A stretch of DNA of 64,000 bases from Balneolales bacterium ANBcel1. Lineage in GTDB: Bacteria > Bacteroidota > Rhodothermia > Balneolales > Natronogracilivirgulaceae. Position numbers and translations under genes: made by a program. Shown here piece after piece: positions 1 through 8,721 of this stretch; the first letter of the stretch is position 1; the number at the start of each line of letters is the position of its first letter. The notes beneath the pieces were generated by a model. That model was not told where the DNA came from and ran no database searches. It saw only the letters and a program-made list of their open reading frames with translations. The stretch is taken from NCBI GenBank assembly GCA_029688905.1, contig JARULB010000006.1, positions 62,001 to 126,000 of the forward strand, written 5' to 3'.

Positions 1-368
1 AGTGCCATAGGCGACACAAAATTGATTTCCAGATTGGTGTGATAGGTCCGGAAGTCATATTTACCGGCCGGCCCCACAGGCTCCAGCATCCCGGCATTGT
101 TGATGAGCATAAGCTCTGCTACGGTTTCCCTGCGGATGTGCCGGGAGATGTTTTCCATCAACGTGCGGAGCTCTACGATGTCTGCCAGATCCTGCTGCCA
201 GATATGAGCTTCAGCCCCCGCTTCTTCCACTTCTTTCGCCAAATCCTTCATCTCACTGCGTGCAACAAGATGGAGCGTGACATCCCGGCCGGCCAGTTCA
301 AGGGCCAGATCCCGGCCGAACCCCCGCGATGCTCCTGTGATGATATACTGTTTTGATTTTCCTGCCAT
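1..368 (-). CDS. Short-chain dehydrogenase/reductase, N-terminal part (runs off left edge)
   Basis: Translating the minus strand from the ATG at 366-368 gives about 122 codons open to the left edge. The protein begins MAGKSKQYIITGASRGFG: the Rossmann glycine motif TGASRGFG lies at residues 11-18 and the SDR structural motif NNAG at 90-93, so this is a classical NAD(P)-dependent SDR. The catalytic YxxxK lies beyond the edge. The spacing and the 'GFG' variant resemble sepiapterin-reductase/benzil-reductase-like SDRs, but the substrate cannot be named. It is followed at 75 bp by a hydrolase gene on the same strand. The family is certain; the function is not. Confidence 0.85.
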   Translation of the reverse strand, partial: MAGKSKQYIITGASRGFGRDLALELAGRDVTLHLVARSEMKDLAKEVEEAGAEAHIWQQDLADIVELRTLMENISRHIRRETVAELMLINNAGMLEPVGPAGKYDFRTYHTNLEINFVSPMA

Positions 369-442
369 TGTCTTGCAGATTTGTGTTTTTGGTTGACTAT
401 GATATTCTGTTATGTCCTGCCCACAGATTTGTCTGTGACTTG

Positions 443-1285
443 TTATGGAAGGGCGTTGTCCAAAAAACGGTCCCAGCCCTCCAGATAGGCCCGGCCGGTC
501 TGGATAAAACCGTCATTATGACCGCCCTGCAGCTCCAGCCACGTTTTCGGCTCGCTTGCGGTCTCATACAATGCCTGACCGTGCGCGAAAGGGACAACTT
601 CGTCCTGTGGACTGTGGGCGATCATCACTGGCATTCCGACTTCGGGCAGTAGCGACTTTACCGGATACCGGATGTGCAAGAGCCGGCGTACCGGGAAAAA
701 AGGATAGAGTTCGCTTGCCAGATCCACGGCCGATGTAAAGGTGGACTCCAGTGCCAGGGCCCCGGCATCTGCCTCGGAGGCGAGCCAGGCGGCCACCCCG
801 CCTCCAAGAGATCGACCGAAAAGCACGATACGGCCGGGGGATTCCTCTCTGACTTCCGTCAGGTACCGCCATGCCGCTTTTGCGTCGCGATAGGTTCCGT
901 CCTGTGTCGGCCGTCCCTCGCTTTTGCCATAACCCCGATAGTCAATGATCAGCACATTCAGGCCCAGTGAGTGGAATTGCCCGACACTTTCGATTCTCCC
1001 GGAGATATTGCCTGCATTGCCATGAAAAAACAGCAGCGTTCCGCGGTCTCTTTCGGCGGGCACATACCATCCATGAATTCGCACGTCGTCTTCGGTATGC
1101 AGAAACACTTCCTCGTACTCCATGCCGGCAATATCAGGGGTGGCGACGATACTCCGGGTCGGGAAGTAGATAAATGCGGATTGCAGCAGGTACATCAGCA
1201 GTACCACGGCCGCATAGCCCCCTGCAACAATCACAATTATCCAAAAAAGGGCAGATCCTGTCACAATGCGTCGTTTATGTGTCAT
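443..1285 (-). CDS. Membrane-anchored alpha/beta hydrolase
   Basis: A 280-residue serine hydrolase of the alpha/beta fold (BEM46/YfhR-like). One N-terminal transmembrane segment (about residues 12-35) anchors it, with the hydrolase domain following. The oxyanion-hole motif HGNAG is at 88-92, the nucleophile elbow GRSLGG puts Ser at 159, and the acid Asp 228 (SPQDEVVP) and His 256 (GGHND) complete the triad. It is likely an esterase or lipase-like enzyme of unknown substrate facing the periplasm. It lies downstream of and co-directional with the small membrane protein gene at 1359-1565. All catalytic residues are present, so it should be active. Confidence 0.88.
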   Translation of the reverse strand: MTHKRRIVTGSALFWIIVIVAGGYAAVVLLMYLLQSAFIYFPTRSIVATPDIAGMEYEEVFLHTEDDVRIHGWYVPAERDRGTLLFFHGNAGNISGRIESVGQFHSLGLNVLIIDYRGYGKSEGRPTQDGTYRDAKAAWRYLTEVREESPGRIVLFGRSLGGGVAAWLASEADAGALALESTFTSAVDLASELYPFFPVRRLLHIRYPVKSLLPEVGMPVMIAHSPQDEVVPFAHGQALYETASEPKTWLELQGGHNDGFIQTGRAYLEGWDRFLDNALP

Positions 1286-1358
1286 GAAGAATGTGTGTCA
1301 TGATGAAACAGGCAATATGGTGCAAAGTTCGGCGGTTTCCTCGGCCGCACCAGGGTCA

Positions 1359-1565
1359 TTAATCCTGCACATCCGGCCTGGGCCTGACACGCCTTGCCGC
1401 CCAGAGATTAACCAGTCCGCCGAGGATGCATACAACCCCGGTAAACTGGCCGGTAATACCTGGCAGGTTCGCCATTCCCCAAAAAGTATACAGGTTCTGC
1501 AGGCCGGTCAGAATCACGACTATTCCGGTGACCAGCAGTGCGTAATACATAATTTTCCGTCCCAT
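1359..1565 (-). CDS. Small two-helix membrane protein
   Basis: A 68-residue protein starting MGRKIMYYALLV. The ATG at 1563-1565 is preferred over upstream in-frame starts because a GGAG sits about five bases before it and the hydrophobic segment begins immediately. Two predicted membrane helices (about residues 5-23 and 36-53) flank a short loop, and the tail is basic (AARRVRPRP). I do not recognise the family. It may be co-transcribed with the hydrolase downstream, but nothing in the sequence assigns a role. Confidence 0.6.
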   Translation of the reverse strand: MGRKIMYYALLVTGIVVILTGLQNLYTFWGMANLPGITGQFTGVVCILGGLVNLWAARRVRPRPDVQD

Positions 1566-1724
1566 CGCTGCTCCGTTTTGGGTTGAGTCCGCCAGACAGG
1601 TATCCGATGGACAATCCGATCCATCCGGTAGTGATGTTAACGCTGCCCGACACCGGATGATACAAAAAAAAGCAATACCTGGATACCGCTGCACTCAAAT
1701 CGGAAGCCGACAGGGCCCGTCGCT

Positions 1725-2294
1725 TCAGGACGAGTGGTATTCCTGCAGGCAATAGTGGATCGCGCCCCCGGAGTGCAGCCGGCTTTGATACAGGCGGAAA
1801 CGGTCGACATGAAACGTTGTCTGATATCGGGATGTCGATCCATTCAGGAACTCATCCAGTACTTCGTTGAGTGGCGGGGCTTCTTTTATGCTTGCAGGCT
1901 CCTTGCGGCTTTTCCGAATGCGCCCCAGCGTTACATGGGGGTGAAAGGTCCGAATTTCCTGCGGCACACCAACCCGGTGCAGTTCTTCATGAATCGAATC
2001 GTAAAGCTCCCCCAGGTAGGGATGGTAGGCGACACCGGCCCACAGAACCGACGGGCGATCCGGACCCGGAAACGATCCCGTACCTTTAATGGTGATGTCG
2101 AAGGGCTGAAAGGTGATCTGCGACAGGGCCTGGATGGTACGCCGGGTACGCGCCTTGTCGGTTTCACCGATATAGCGCAGTGTCAGATGAAGCTGCGGCT
2201 CCGGGGTCAGCCGGATATCCGGATGGCGGGGTTGCAAGGAGGCGAGATCGCCCCGAAGGTAATCCGGCAGGGCGATAGCGGTAAACAGGCGCAT
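1725..2294 (-). CDS. thpR: RNA 2',3'-cyclic phosphodiesterase (2'-5' RNA ligase family)
   Basis: A 189-residue protein of the 2H phosphoesterase superfamily. The two diagnostic HxTx motifs are present: HLTL at residues 36-39 and HVTL at 120-123. The start MRLFTAIALP matches the usual N-terminus of bacterial ThpR/LigT, and the length is typical. The family hydrolyses RNA 2',3'-cyclic phosphates and can join tRNA half molecules in vitro; the physiological role is unsettled. The acylphosphatase gene sits 15 bp upstream on the same strand, so the two are probably co-transcribed. Confidence 0.92.
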   Translation of the reverse strand: MRLFTAIALPDYLRGDLASLQPRHPDIRLTPEPQLHLTLRYIGETDKARTRRTIQALSQITFQPFDITIKGTGSFPGPDRPSVLWAGVAYHPYLGELYDSIHEELHRVGVPQEIRTFHPHVTLGRIRKSRKEPASIKEAPPLNEVLDEFLNGSTSRYQTTFHVDRFRLYQSRLHSGGAIHYCLQEYHSS

Positions 2295-2309
2295 AAATTC
2301 TATTCCGAT

Positions 2310-2591
2310 TCAGTACCGTACTTCAAAGGAGTCGTATACGGTGTCGGGATCAACGGGGTATCGCTCCACATGCTCAACATGAGCCATGGCGGGTCCCTGG
2401 CGGCAGGCGGCTTCCACGGAGCCGACATCACCCGGCTTGCCCTGCAGCATCGCCTCTACAGTTCCATCGCTCCGGTTGCGGATCCAACCGGTCACCGACC
2501 TTTGCTGCGCGTGGTTAATTACAAAATTCCGAAAACCGACTCCCTGCACGCGACCGTGTATATGTAGCAGGTGTGTTACAATATGATTCAT
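2310..2591 (-). CDS. acyP: Acylphosphatase
   Basis: A 93-residue acylphosphatase, which hydrolyses carboxyl-phosphate bonds of acyl phosphates. The signature GRVQGVGFR (residues 13-21) ends in the phosphate-binding Arg21, and the catalytic Asn39 lies in GWIRNRSDG. The ATG at 2591 (MNHIVTHLLH) fits the family length; an in-frame ATG 48 bases upstream would add an unlikely leader. It lies directly upstream of thpR. The family and likely activity are clear. Confidence 0.93.
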   Translation of the reverse strand: MNHIVTHLLHIHGRVQGVGFRNFVINHAQQRSVTGWIRNRSDGTVEAMLQGKPGDVGSVEAACRQGPAMAHVEHVERYPVDPDTVYDSFEVRY

Positions 2592-2714
2592 GACATAAAA
2601 ATATTGTACATTGCAATGTTTTCCTAACAAAACCCGCAACTTTACAGTTCTGGACAGGCCCGGTTTTTACCGGTCAATGTAACCCGAGCCCGAAAGCGTC
2701 GTTATTCGTGTCCG

Positions 2715-3647
2715 ATGATTGTTGATCTCATATTCACTCTGGCCGGGATTTTTCTGCTTTATCTGGGAGCCGAGCTCCTGGTGAACGGCAGTATTGCCAT
2801 CTCGAAGCGCCTCGGTATCTCCCCCATGCTCATCGGTATGGTCGTCATCGGGCTTGGCACAAGCAGTCCCGAACTGGTGGTGAGCCTGCAGGCGGCGCTG
2901 ATCGGCAGCGGCGAGGTAGCGGTCGGCAACATCGTCGGGTCCAATATCAGCAACATCGCCCTGATACTCGGCATTGCAGCGCTAATTGTTCCGATCGGAG
3001 TTGAGCGGTCGGTTATCCGCATCGAAGTACCGGTTCTCATCGCCGCGTCACTGTTTATGGGATACCTGCTGTTCGACGGCATGATCACGCGCCTCAACGG
3101 CCTGCTGCTCCTTGCCTGCCTGGCCGGCTACCTGTTAATGGCCATCCGCAGCCACACCGCCCCCGTTTTTTCCGAAGAAACCGAATCGAGGCTGGAGAAG
3201 TTCCGGACACACTGGCTGCTCGCCGGGAGCCTTGCCGGTATTCTGCTGCTGGTTGCCGGCGCTCATACCATGATTACGGGAGCACTTGGCCTGGCGAGCA
3301 TCTTTCAGATCAGCGATACCGTTATCGGCCTTACCCTCGTCGCTGTCGGAACCAGCCTTCCCGAACTGGCCACCGCCATTTCCGCCTCGCTCCGCAAACA
3401 GGGTGACCTGATCATCGGCGGACTCATCGGATCCAATATCCTGAACGTCCTCTTTGTTTTGGGGATCACCTCCGCCGTAAGTCCGCTTGAAATCGCCGGT
3501 ATCACATGGGGTGATCTGGCCCTGATGTCCCTGCTCGCCATCGTTTTGTGGCCGGTTTGCCGAACCGGCTATGTGGTCAGCCGCACCGAAGGCGGACTGT
3601 TGCTGCTGCTTTATGCCGGATATATGATCTGGGTTCTGGTACGGTGA
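2715..3647 (+). CDS. yrbG: Calcium/sodium antiporter of the CaCA superfamily (YrbG-like)
   Basis: A 310-residue integral membrane protein with about ten hydrophobic helices and the inverted-repeat architecture of cation/Ca2+ exchangers. The two alpha-repeat signatures are GLGTSSPEL (residues 46-54) and VAVGTSLPEL (near residue 212); each supplies an acidic residue to the ion site. Length and layout match the bacterial YrbG family (K+-independent Na+/Ca2+ exchange by homology). It is the first plus-strand gene in the window, divergent from acyP, with no operon partner. Ion specificity is inferred from family only. Confidence 0.92.
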   Translation: MIVDLIFTLAGIFLLYLGAELLVNGSIAISKRLGISPMLIGMVVIGLGTSSPELVVSLQAALIGSGEVAVGNIVGSNISNIALILGIAALIVPIGVERSVIRIEVPVLIAASLFMGYLLFDGMITRLNGLLLLACLAGYLLMAIRSHTAPVFSEETESRLEKFRTHWLLAGSLAGILLLVAGAHTMITGALGLASIFQISDTVIGLTLVAVGTSLPELATAISASLRKQGDLIIGGLIGSNILNVLFVLGITSAVSPLEIAGITWGDLALMSLLAIVLWPVCRTGYVVSRTEGGLLLLLYAGYMIWVLVR

Positions 3648-3659
3648 CCCGGCACCGTC

Positions 3660-5591
3660 TTATTCAAATATAATCCCGGAAAATGGTGGAAGGGTAATCA
3701 CAACCGTGGCCGGAGACGCCCCCTCGTCGGACCCGTTCTGCTTCGACGGCTCCGTAACCGCCGCTTTGGCTTCATCACCCCACGAAACAGACGCCGGCCG
3801 GTCTCCGTCTTCCACCGGATAGATTTCGCTGCCATCAAATAAAATGCGGGGTTTCCGGCCAGCCTTGCCATCCGCGGTGTTCGCTGCAAGGTCCTCCAGC
3901 GGAACCTCCACCGAAGCGCCACTCTCCCCGTTGTGGATCGCGACATACACGCTGCAACCTTCATACTCCCTGCGAAACACCAGCACGTTTTGCCTGTTGT
4001 CGGTAAACAACGTCTCATAGCCGCCGTAGCGAAGCGCGGGATGTCCGTTGCGAAGCCGGGCCAGTTCCCGGTGCCATGCGTGCAGTTTGGGGTCAAATGC
4101 CACAGATTCTTTCCGGCTCCGCATTGAGCCGTCCGGCAGCAGGGTCTCCGGTTCGTACTCATAATCAGGCCAGACCATCGGCTTGCGGCAGCACGGATCA
4201 TTCGCGCCCCACATTCCCGCCTCATCTCCGTAATAGATCATGGGGGCGCCCGGAAAAGTGAACTGCGCCATTACCATCAGCCGCTTGATCCGATCCTCCT
4301 CCGGCGTGGGCTTGCGAGTGTCATATGCCCCGTTTTCGGCCCGTTTCGATTTCTGGAAAAACTCACCCCAGCCCATGCCCGCACCCATCCCGCGGTTAAC
4401 GATACGCGATGCCACACGGTCGGTATCATGCGATCCGAGCAGGTTCTGCATCACATGCGGCACCGGTTCCGGGAAGGAGGTCATCAACGCTTCCAGCCGC
4501 TCGGCAAACCCGGAGGCTGAAATCCGGTTTTTACCGTTTTCGGTCCAGACAAAAAAATCGTTGCAAGCAAATGTGAAATTGTAATTCATGACGGCGTCAA
4601 ACTCGTCTCCCTTCACATACGGGAAGGTTTTTTTGATGGAGTCGATCACCTCCGCCACCAGGTAGGCATCCGGATTGATTGACCGCACATGCTTGCGCCA
4701 CGCCTTCCAGAACGGATGCTTCACGCAGAAAGCCACATCGAGCCGCCATCCATCCACCCCGCTTATTCTCTCTCCGTTTTCGTAGGGATCCATCCACCGG
4801 CGCGTAATATTGAAAATATATTCCCGCGGACCCGCAACGATACCACGGCGATCTTCCCGCAATTCCGGAAGTTCGTTGAAGCCCTCCCAGGTGCGCACCG
4901 AAAAACCGGGCCGGAACGGCGATGACGGGTCATGGCTTCCCGGGTTATCGGCCCACGACTCCACCTGCATCCAGTCGCGAAAGGGGGAGTCCTGCTGCCG
5001 CCTCAGGATATCCTGATAAATCCAGCTGTTGAGCCCCATATGGTTAAACACTCCATCAAGTATGAGATACATATCGCGCCGGTGGACCTCCTCTGTAAGC
5101 TGGAGCAACAGTTCGTCGGCGGATGTCCACTCCCAGGTGGACGGGTCATGAGGCGTTTCCCGCGCCATAATCCGCCGGTCTCCTGCCGGATCGGGACCAA
5201 AGGTGGGATCCACATGGTGATACGTGGCTCCATCGTATTTATGGGCGGATGGGGCCTGAAACACCGGATTCAGATAGAGGCCTCCGACACCCAGATCCTG
5301 CAAATAATCCAGCTGGTCGATGATGCCCTGCAGGTCGCCGCCATACCGCCTGCGCTGCAGATTAAACCAGATATCCCTTCCGTTTTCCCGTTCCCAGGGC
5401 TGAGGCCGGTACCAGTCGGAGGTCCATGGATGAAGCTCCAGAGGCGAGGTATGGTCGTGCGGCCATGCGTTTTTCTGATCCAGCGCGCGGGGGGTGTTGT
5501 TCGGGTCGCCGTTGCGGAATCGCTCCGGCATGATCTGATACCAGACAATGCCTCGGGCCCAGTCGGGTACATGAAAGGGAAACTTGCTCAT
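3660..5591 (-). CDS. GH13 alpha-amylase family enzyme (neopullulanase/cyclomaltodextrinase-like)
   Basis: A 643-residue glycoside hydrolase family 13 enzyme without a signal peptide, so probably cytosolic. Four conserved regions are visible: DGVFNH (179-184), GVDGWRLD with nucleophile Asp285, LVAE with acid/base Glu314, and LLGSHD with His388-Asp389. A C-terminal beta domain follows. It starts directly in the barrel (MSKFPFHVPDWARGIVWYQIMPERF), lacking the N-terminal domain of classical neopullulanases. Substrates are probably maltooligosaccharides or cyclodextrins. It converges with the antiporter gene, 12 bp away, and no other maltose genes are adjacent. Confidence 0.92.
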   Translation of the reverse strand: MSKFPFHVPDWARGIVWYQIMPERFRNGDPNNTPRALDQKNAWPHDHTSPLELHPWTSDWYRPQPWERENGRDIWFNLQRRRYGGDLQGIIDQLDYLQDLGVGGLYLNPVFQAPSAHKYDGATYHHVDPTFGPDPAGDRRIMARETPHDPSTWEWTSADELLLQLTEEVHRRDMYLILDGVFNHMGLNSWIYQDILRRQQDSPFRDWMQVESWADNPGSHDPSSPFRPGFSVRTWEGFNELPELREDRRGIVAGPREYIFNITRRWMDPYENGERISGVDGWRLDVAFCVKHPFWKAWRKHVRSINPDAYLVAEVIDSIKKTFPYVKGDEFDAVMNYNFTFACNDFFVWTENGKNRISASGFAERLEALMTSFPEPVPHVMQNLLGSHDTDRVASRIVNRGMGAGMGWGEFFQKSKRAENGAYDTRKPTPEEDRIKRLMVMAQFTFPGAPMIYYGDEAGMWGANDPCCRKPMVWPDYEYEPETLLPDGSMRSRKESVAFDPKLHAWHRELARLRNGHPALRYGGYETLFTDNRQNVLVFRREYEGCSVYVAIHNGESGASVEVPLEDLAANTADGKAGRKPRILFDGSEIYPVEDGDRPASVSWGDEAKAAVTEPSKQNGSDEGASPATVVITLPPFSGIIFE

Positions 5592-5782
5592 AAGGGATTT
5601 TGAAGATTTCAGCGGGTTAACGGGACGATCGGACAGTTACGATATCTGTTTTGAGGTCCGGATACCGGATCAACCGGCCGCAACACCACGCCTCTTTGCA
5701 TGGCGATGCGGGATGCAATATATTCGGTTTGCAACAAAGATTCACAATATCCCGGAGCCTGCGGTACGTCCCTTTCCATTTC

Positions 5783-6211
5783 ATGATCAACCATCTCGCC
5801 TTTAACTGGTTTTTGCTGTTTTACAGCGTCCTTGCGCTTCTGCTGCTGGTTCAAGGGATGATCTGGCTGCTGCGGCCCGCCCCGTTTTACGACTATCTGC
5901 GCGATGCGGCGTCCAGTGACCGCCGCCCTCCGATGCTGCTAAAATCCGCCCGGTATCTGCTCCTGTTTTCGACGGCCTCCCTAGTGTTTGCTTTTGTTCT
6001 GCGCTCACCGGTTGACATCGTCTTCAGCCTGGGCCTGGTGAGTCTCAGCTTCACGGTATCCAACCTGCTCACCCACTGGCCCCGCTTGCGGCCGGCCATC
6101 CCCCGGTACCCCGACCGCCTGATGCGCTCTCTGCGCTACGCAGGCCTCTTTTGTCTATCCACCGCGATGGTACTGATGCTGCTGATCTACCGCCTGGCCA
6201 TCATGGGATAG
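5783..6211 (+). CDS. Four-helix membrane protein of unknown function
   Basis: A 142-residue hydrophobic protein. The ATG at 5783 (MINHLAFNWFLLFYSV) is chosen because upstream in-frame codons encode polar, non-membrane sequence. Four membrane helices are apparent (about residues 8-30, 55-73, 76-95 and 116-138) joined by short basic loops. I do not recognise a family. It precedes the exonuclease gene by about 110 bp on the same strand, so it may belong to the same transcript, but no functional link is visible. Confidence 0.65.
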   Translation: MINHLAFNWFLLFYSVLALLLLVQGMIWLLRPAPFYDYLRDAASSDRRPPMLLKSARYLLLFSTASLVFAFVLRSPVDIVFSLGLVSLSFTVSNLLTHWPRLRPAIPRYPDRLMRSLRYAGLFCLSTAMVLMLLIYRLAIMG

Positions 6212-6324
6212 ACGGCGCGAGCCCCGCTCAACCACGGCCTTTGCGCGAGGCAGTCAACCACCCATGCAACCCGATCCCCCCGAACCCCCTCAATGATAAC
6301 CGTTTCATTATTTCCGGCAACGCC

Positions 6325-7353
6325 ATGGCAGTAACACTCCAAAAATCGGGATACCACGGGATCTTCCTGCCTGAGGCAGACGTTGTGCTGGATGGAACCC
6401 CGCCGCGGAGCCGTAAAAGCCGTTCCGGAGACGAAAGCGAGTTCCATGTCTTCATCTCCCATGCGCACTCCGACCACGCCCCGCGCAGCCGCCGCATTCC
6501 GGTGTACGCCACACCCGCAACCGCCGACCTGATCCGCGCCCGCGGCCACAAGGGTCCGGTTCGTGAAGTACCGTTCGGCGAAAGCATCTGTTTACCGAAA
6601 GCCAGAGTCACCCTCTACCCCGCCGGACACATTCTGGGGTCTGCCATGATTTTTGTCGAAACGGATTCCGGATCGCTGCTGTACACCGGCGACTGCCGCA
6701 CACCTCCCTCCCCGGTAACCGAAGGGTTCGCGCTTCCCGATCGCGTCGTCGACGAACTGATCGTTGAGGCGACGTTCGGATTGCCCCTGTACAAATGGGC
6801 ACCGTACGACGAGCTGGCCGGAGACATCCGCCGTTTCGTATACGATTCGCTGGAAAACGGAGCCACACCGGTCATGCTCTGCTACAACCTGGGCAAGGCA
6901 CAGGAGGTGATGCACATCCTTGGTGACACGGATCCCCCGGTGCAGGTTCAGATTCACCCCGCCGGCGCAGAGCTCTGCCGCGTATATGAAAAACATGGCG
7001 TGCCGCTCGGTGACTGGGAGCCGCTCGACATCGAAACCCTGCCGGGCAAGACGCTCATCACCCCGTCCAATACCCTGGACTCCCGGCAGTTACGTGATAT
7101 ACCGAACCTGCGAATCGCCTATGTCTCGGGGTGGGCCACACTCGAAACCCGCGGTGCCGGCATGGCCGCCGACACCCTCATCCCGCTATCCGACCACCTG
7201 GACTTCTTCGAACTTCTCGGACTGTGCCGCCGAATTGGTCCGAAGAACATCCACCTGACCCACAGTCCGAACCCCGATGTTGCCGCCTGGTTTCTGCAGC
7301 AGGAAGGGTTCCGTGCCGGCAGGCTGGCGCTGGAGGAGAACCGGCATGAATAG
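6325..7353 (+). CDS. Metallo-beta-lactamase fold exonuclease, DNA ligase-associated type
   Basis: A 342-residue MBL-fold nuclease. Motifs: HAHSDH at 46-51 (metal-binding HxHxDH), PAGHILGSA with His102, Asp123 in YTGDC, and a late His291 in LSDH. The order and the FGLP and NLGKAQ motifs match the 'ligase-associated DNA exonuclease' family, normally encoded beside an ATP-dependent DNA ligase. The start MAVTLQKSGYHG at 6325 gives the family length; an upstream in-frame start at 6151 would overlap the membrane gene. Its stop overlaps the ATG of the ligase-like gene (ATGAATAG), implying translational coupling. All metal ligands are intact, so the enzyme should be active. Confidence 0.87.
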   Translation: MAVTLQKSGYHGIFLPEADVVLDGTPPRSRKSRSGDESEFHVFISHAHSDHAPRSRRIPVYATPATADLIRARGHKGPVREVPFGESICLPKARVTLYPAGHILGSAMIFVETDSGSLLYTGDCRTPPSPVTEGFALPDRVVDELIVEATFGLPLYKWAPYDELAGDIRRFVYDSLENGATPVMLCYNLGKAQEVMHILGDTDPPVQVQIHPAGAELCRVYEKHGVPLGDWEPLDIETLPGKTLITPSNTLDSRQLRDIPNLRIAYVSGWATLETRGAGMAADTLIPLSDHLDFFELLGLCRRIGPKNIHLTHSPNPDVAAWFLQQEGFRAGRLALEENRHE

Positions 7354-8488
7354 CACCGGCGACTCCCCGGCATGGTCCCCTCGATTGCATGTGCGAAATA
7401 ACGCCTTCCTGCGGCTGTGTGAAACTCTGGCCGCCGTCTCCGGTGCACGCAGCCGTCCGCAGAAAGCAGCGCTTTTTGCAGATTACCTGAAATCGCTGGA
7501 CGATACCGGCGACCTGGTGCGGGCCGTCTGCCTGGCTGCAAACTGCAGCGTCCCCGGGGAATCCGGTTCCGGCCGCGTCACATCCTCTGCGGCCGGGCAC
7601 CGTACCGTTGCGCTGGCGGCATCCGACTTCTGCGGCATCGATTACCAGCATGTGTTCCGGCCTTGTCGGGAGGCGACCGGGAGTGCCTCCGAAGCCATCC
7701 AAAAACTGATGGCGAACATGCCGATAGCGATAAAGCGACGCAAACCGGTGCAGCCGTCACTGCGGGATGTCATGCTGAACATCGAAACCCTGGCCTCCTC
7801 CATCGACCAAAAGGAAAAAATCCGGTTGCTGCAGCACCTCTGGCAGCAGATGACACCCGTGGAGATCCGGTATGTGATTCCCATGCTTCAAGCCGGGCGG
7901 ACCGGCTCCGTAACGGATCTGCAAACAGTGCTTGACAGCATCGCCCTGGCATTCGACGCCGACCCGGCGGCTGTCCGGCAGGCGCATCTGATAACGCGAA
8001 ACCCCGGCACTGCGGCACTGATGGCCAAACGCAAGGAACTCGACTCGCTGCTCTCCGGTACAGAAGCGCCGAAAACCATCACACTGACCACCCTGGTGAT
8101 GTATGCGCACAGCTGGACTTCCGGCCGATCCCGCATTCCCGGCGAACTCACCCTGGGGGTCCGGGTGGATGAGGATCCCCGCTACACCGAACAATTTATC
8201 CCAATCGGAAAAGCAGACGTGCCGGACGACGGGAGACTCAAGGATGAAGAAATGTCCAGGCTGAGTCTCCGGATCCGGGAACTTGCCGCCGACCGGTTCG
8301 GCTCCACCGTTTCGCTGAAACCCGGAATTGTCGTTGAAACCGAGTGCGAAACCCTTCAGCCGAACAGGCGCACCAAAGCCGGGTTGGTTCTCCACCTCCC
8401 TCGAATCCGGTCTATTCTATGGGATGCAGCACCCTCCGATACGCATACCCTCGGCCATGTAGAACGCCTGCGCAAATCTGATGAATGA
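7346..8488 (+). CDS. ATP-dependent DNA ligase-like protein lacking the adenylation domain
   Basis: A 380-residue protein starting at the ATG that overlaps the exonuclease stop. Residues about 17-235 resemble the N-terminal DNA-binding domain of ATP-dependent DNA ligases, including FADYLKSL, MTPVEIRYVIPML and AVRQAHLITRNPG. Residues about 245-380 resemble the C-terminal OB-fold domain: TLVMYAHSW, IPIGKADV, VVETECETLQPNRRTKAGLVLHLPRI. Between them, where the roughly 200-residue nucleotidyltransferase domain with motif I KxDG, III, IV and V should be, there are only about ten residues. No KxDG lysine exists, so self-adenylation is not expected. The frame is open throughout. It could be a DNA-binding accessory to the exonuclease, or a decaying ligase. 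The domain assignment is by eye. Confidence 0.75.
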   Translation: MNSTGDSPAWSPRLHVRNNAFLRLCETLAAVSGARSRPQKAALFADYLKSLDDTGDLVRAVCLAANCSVPGESGSGRVTSSAAGHRTVALAASDFCGIDYQHVFRPCREATGSASEAIQKLMANMPIAIKRRKPVQPSLRDVMLNIETLASSIDQKEKIRLLQHLWQQMTPVEIRYVIPMLQAGRTGSVTDLQTVLDSIALAFDADPAAVRQAHLITRNPGTAALMAKRKELDSLLSGTEAPKTITLTTLVMYAHSWTSGRSRIPGELTLGVRVDEDPRYTEQFIPIGKADVPDDGRLKDEEMSRLSLRIRELAADRFGSTVSLKPGIVVETECETLQPNRRTKAGLVLHLPRIRSILWDAAPSDTHTLGHVERLRKSDE

Positions 8489-8499
8489 TTTCGCCGATC

Positions 8500-8517
8500 C
8501 TGCCTGTAATCAGGCAG
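8500..8517 (+). terminator. Weak hairpin after the ligase-like gene
   Basis: CTGCCTG and CAGGCAG form a perfect 7-bp stem around a TAAT loop, 12 bases after the stop codon. No T-run follows, so intrinsic termination is uncertain. Confidence 0.35.
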
Positions 8518-8721
8518 TGATATGTGTCCCCGGTCGCTGCACACACTAACTCCATGCTAAATAATTGAACAGCATCCACTAAGACACATCCAACCAAATG
8601 GTTTATGAGAAAAACTTAATTTCCCAAATGCAGGCCAGATGATTAGCTTGTTTTTGGGATTGAGATAATATTTGGATGCGGCCGGAGATTCCTGCTGCAC
8701 TTGCGGTCATCATTATTTACC

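Noticed and set aside
7346-8488. KADVPDDG near residue 289 as a possible KxDG adenylation motif
   Set aside because: The spacing is wrong (K-A-D-V, not K-x-D-G), and it lies within the OB-domain region where full ligases have a similar VAKAY-type segment.
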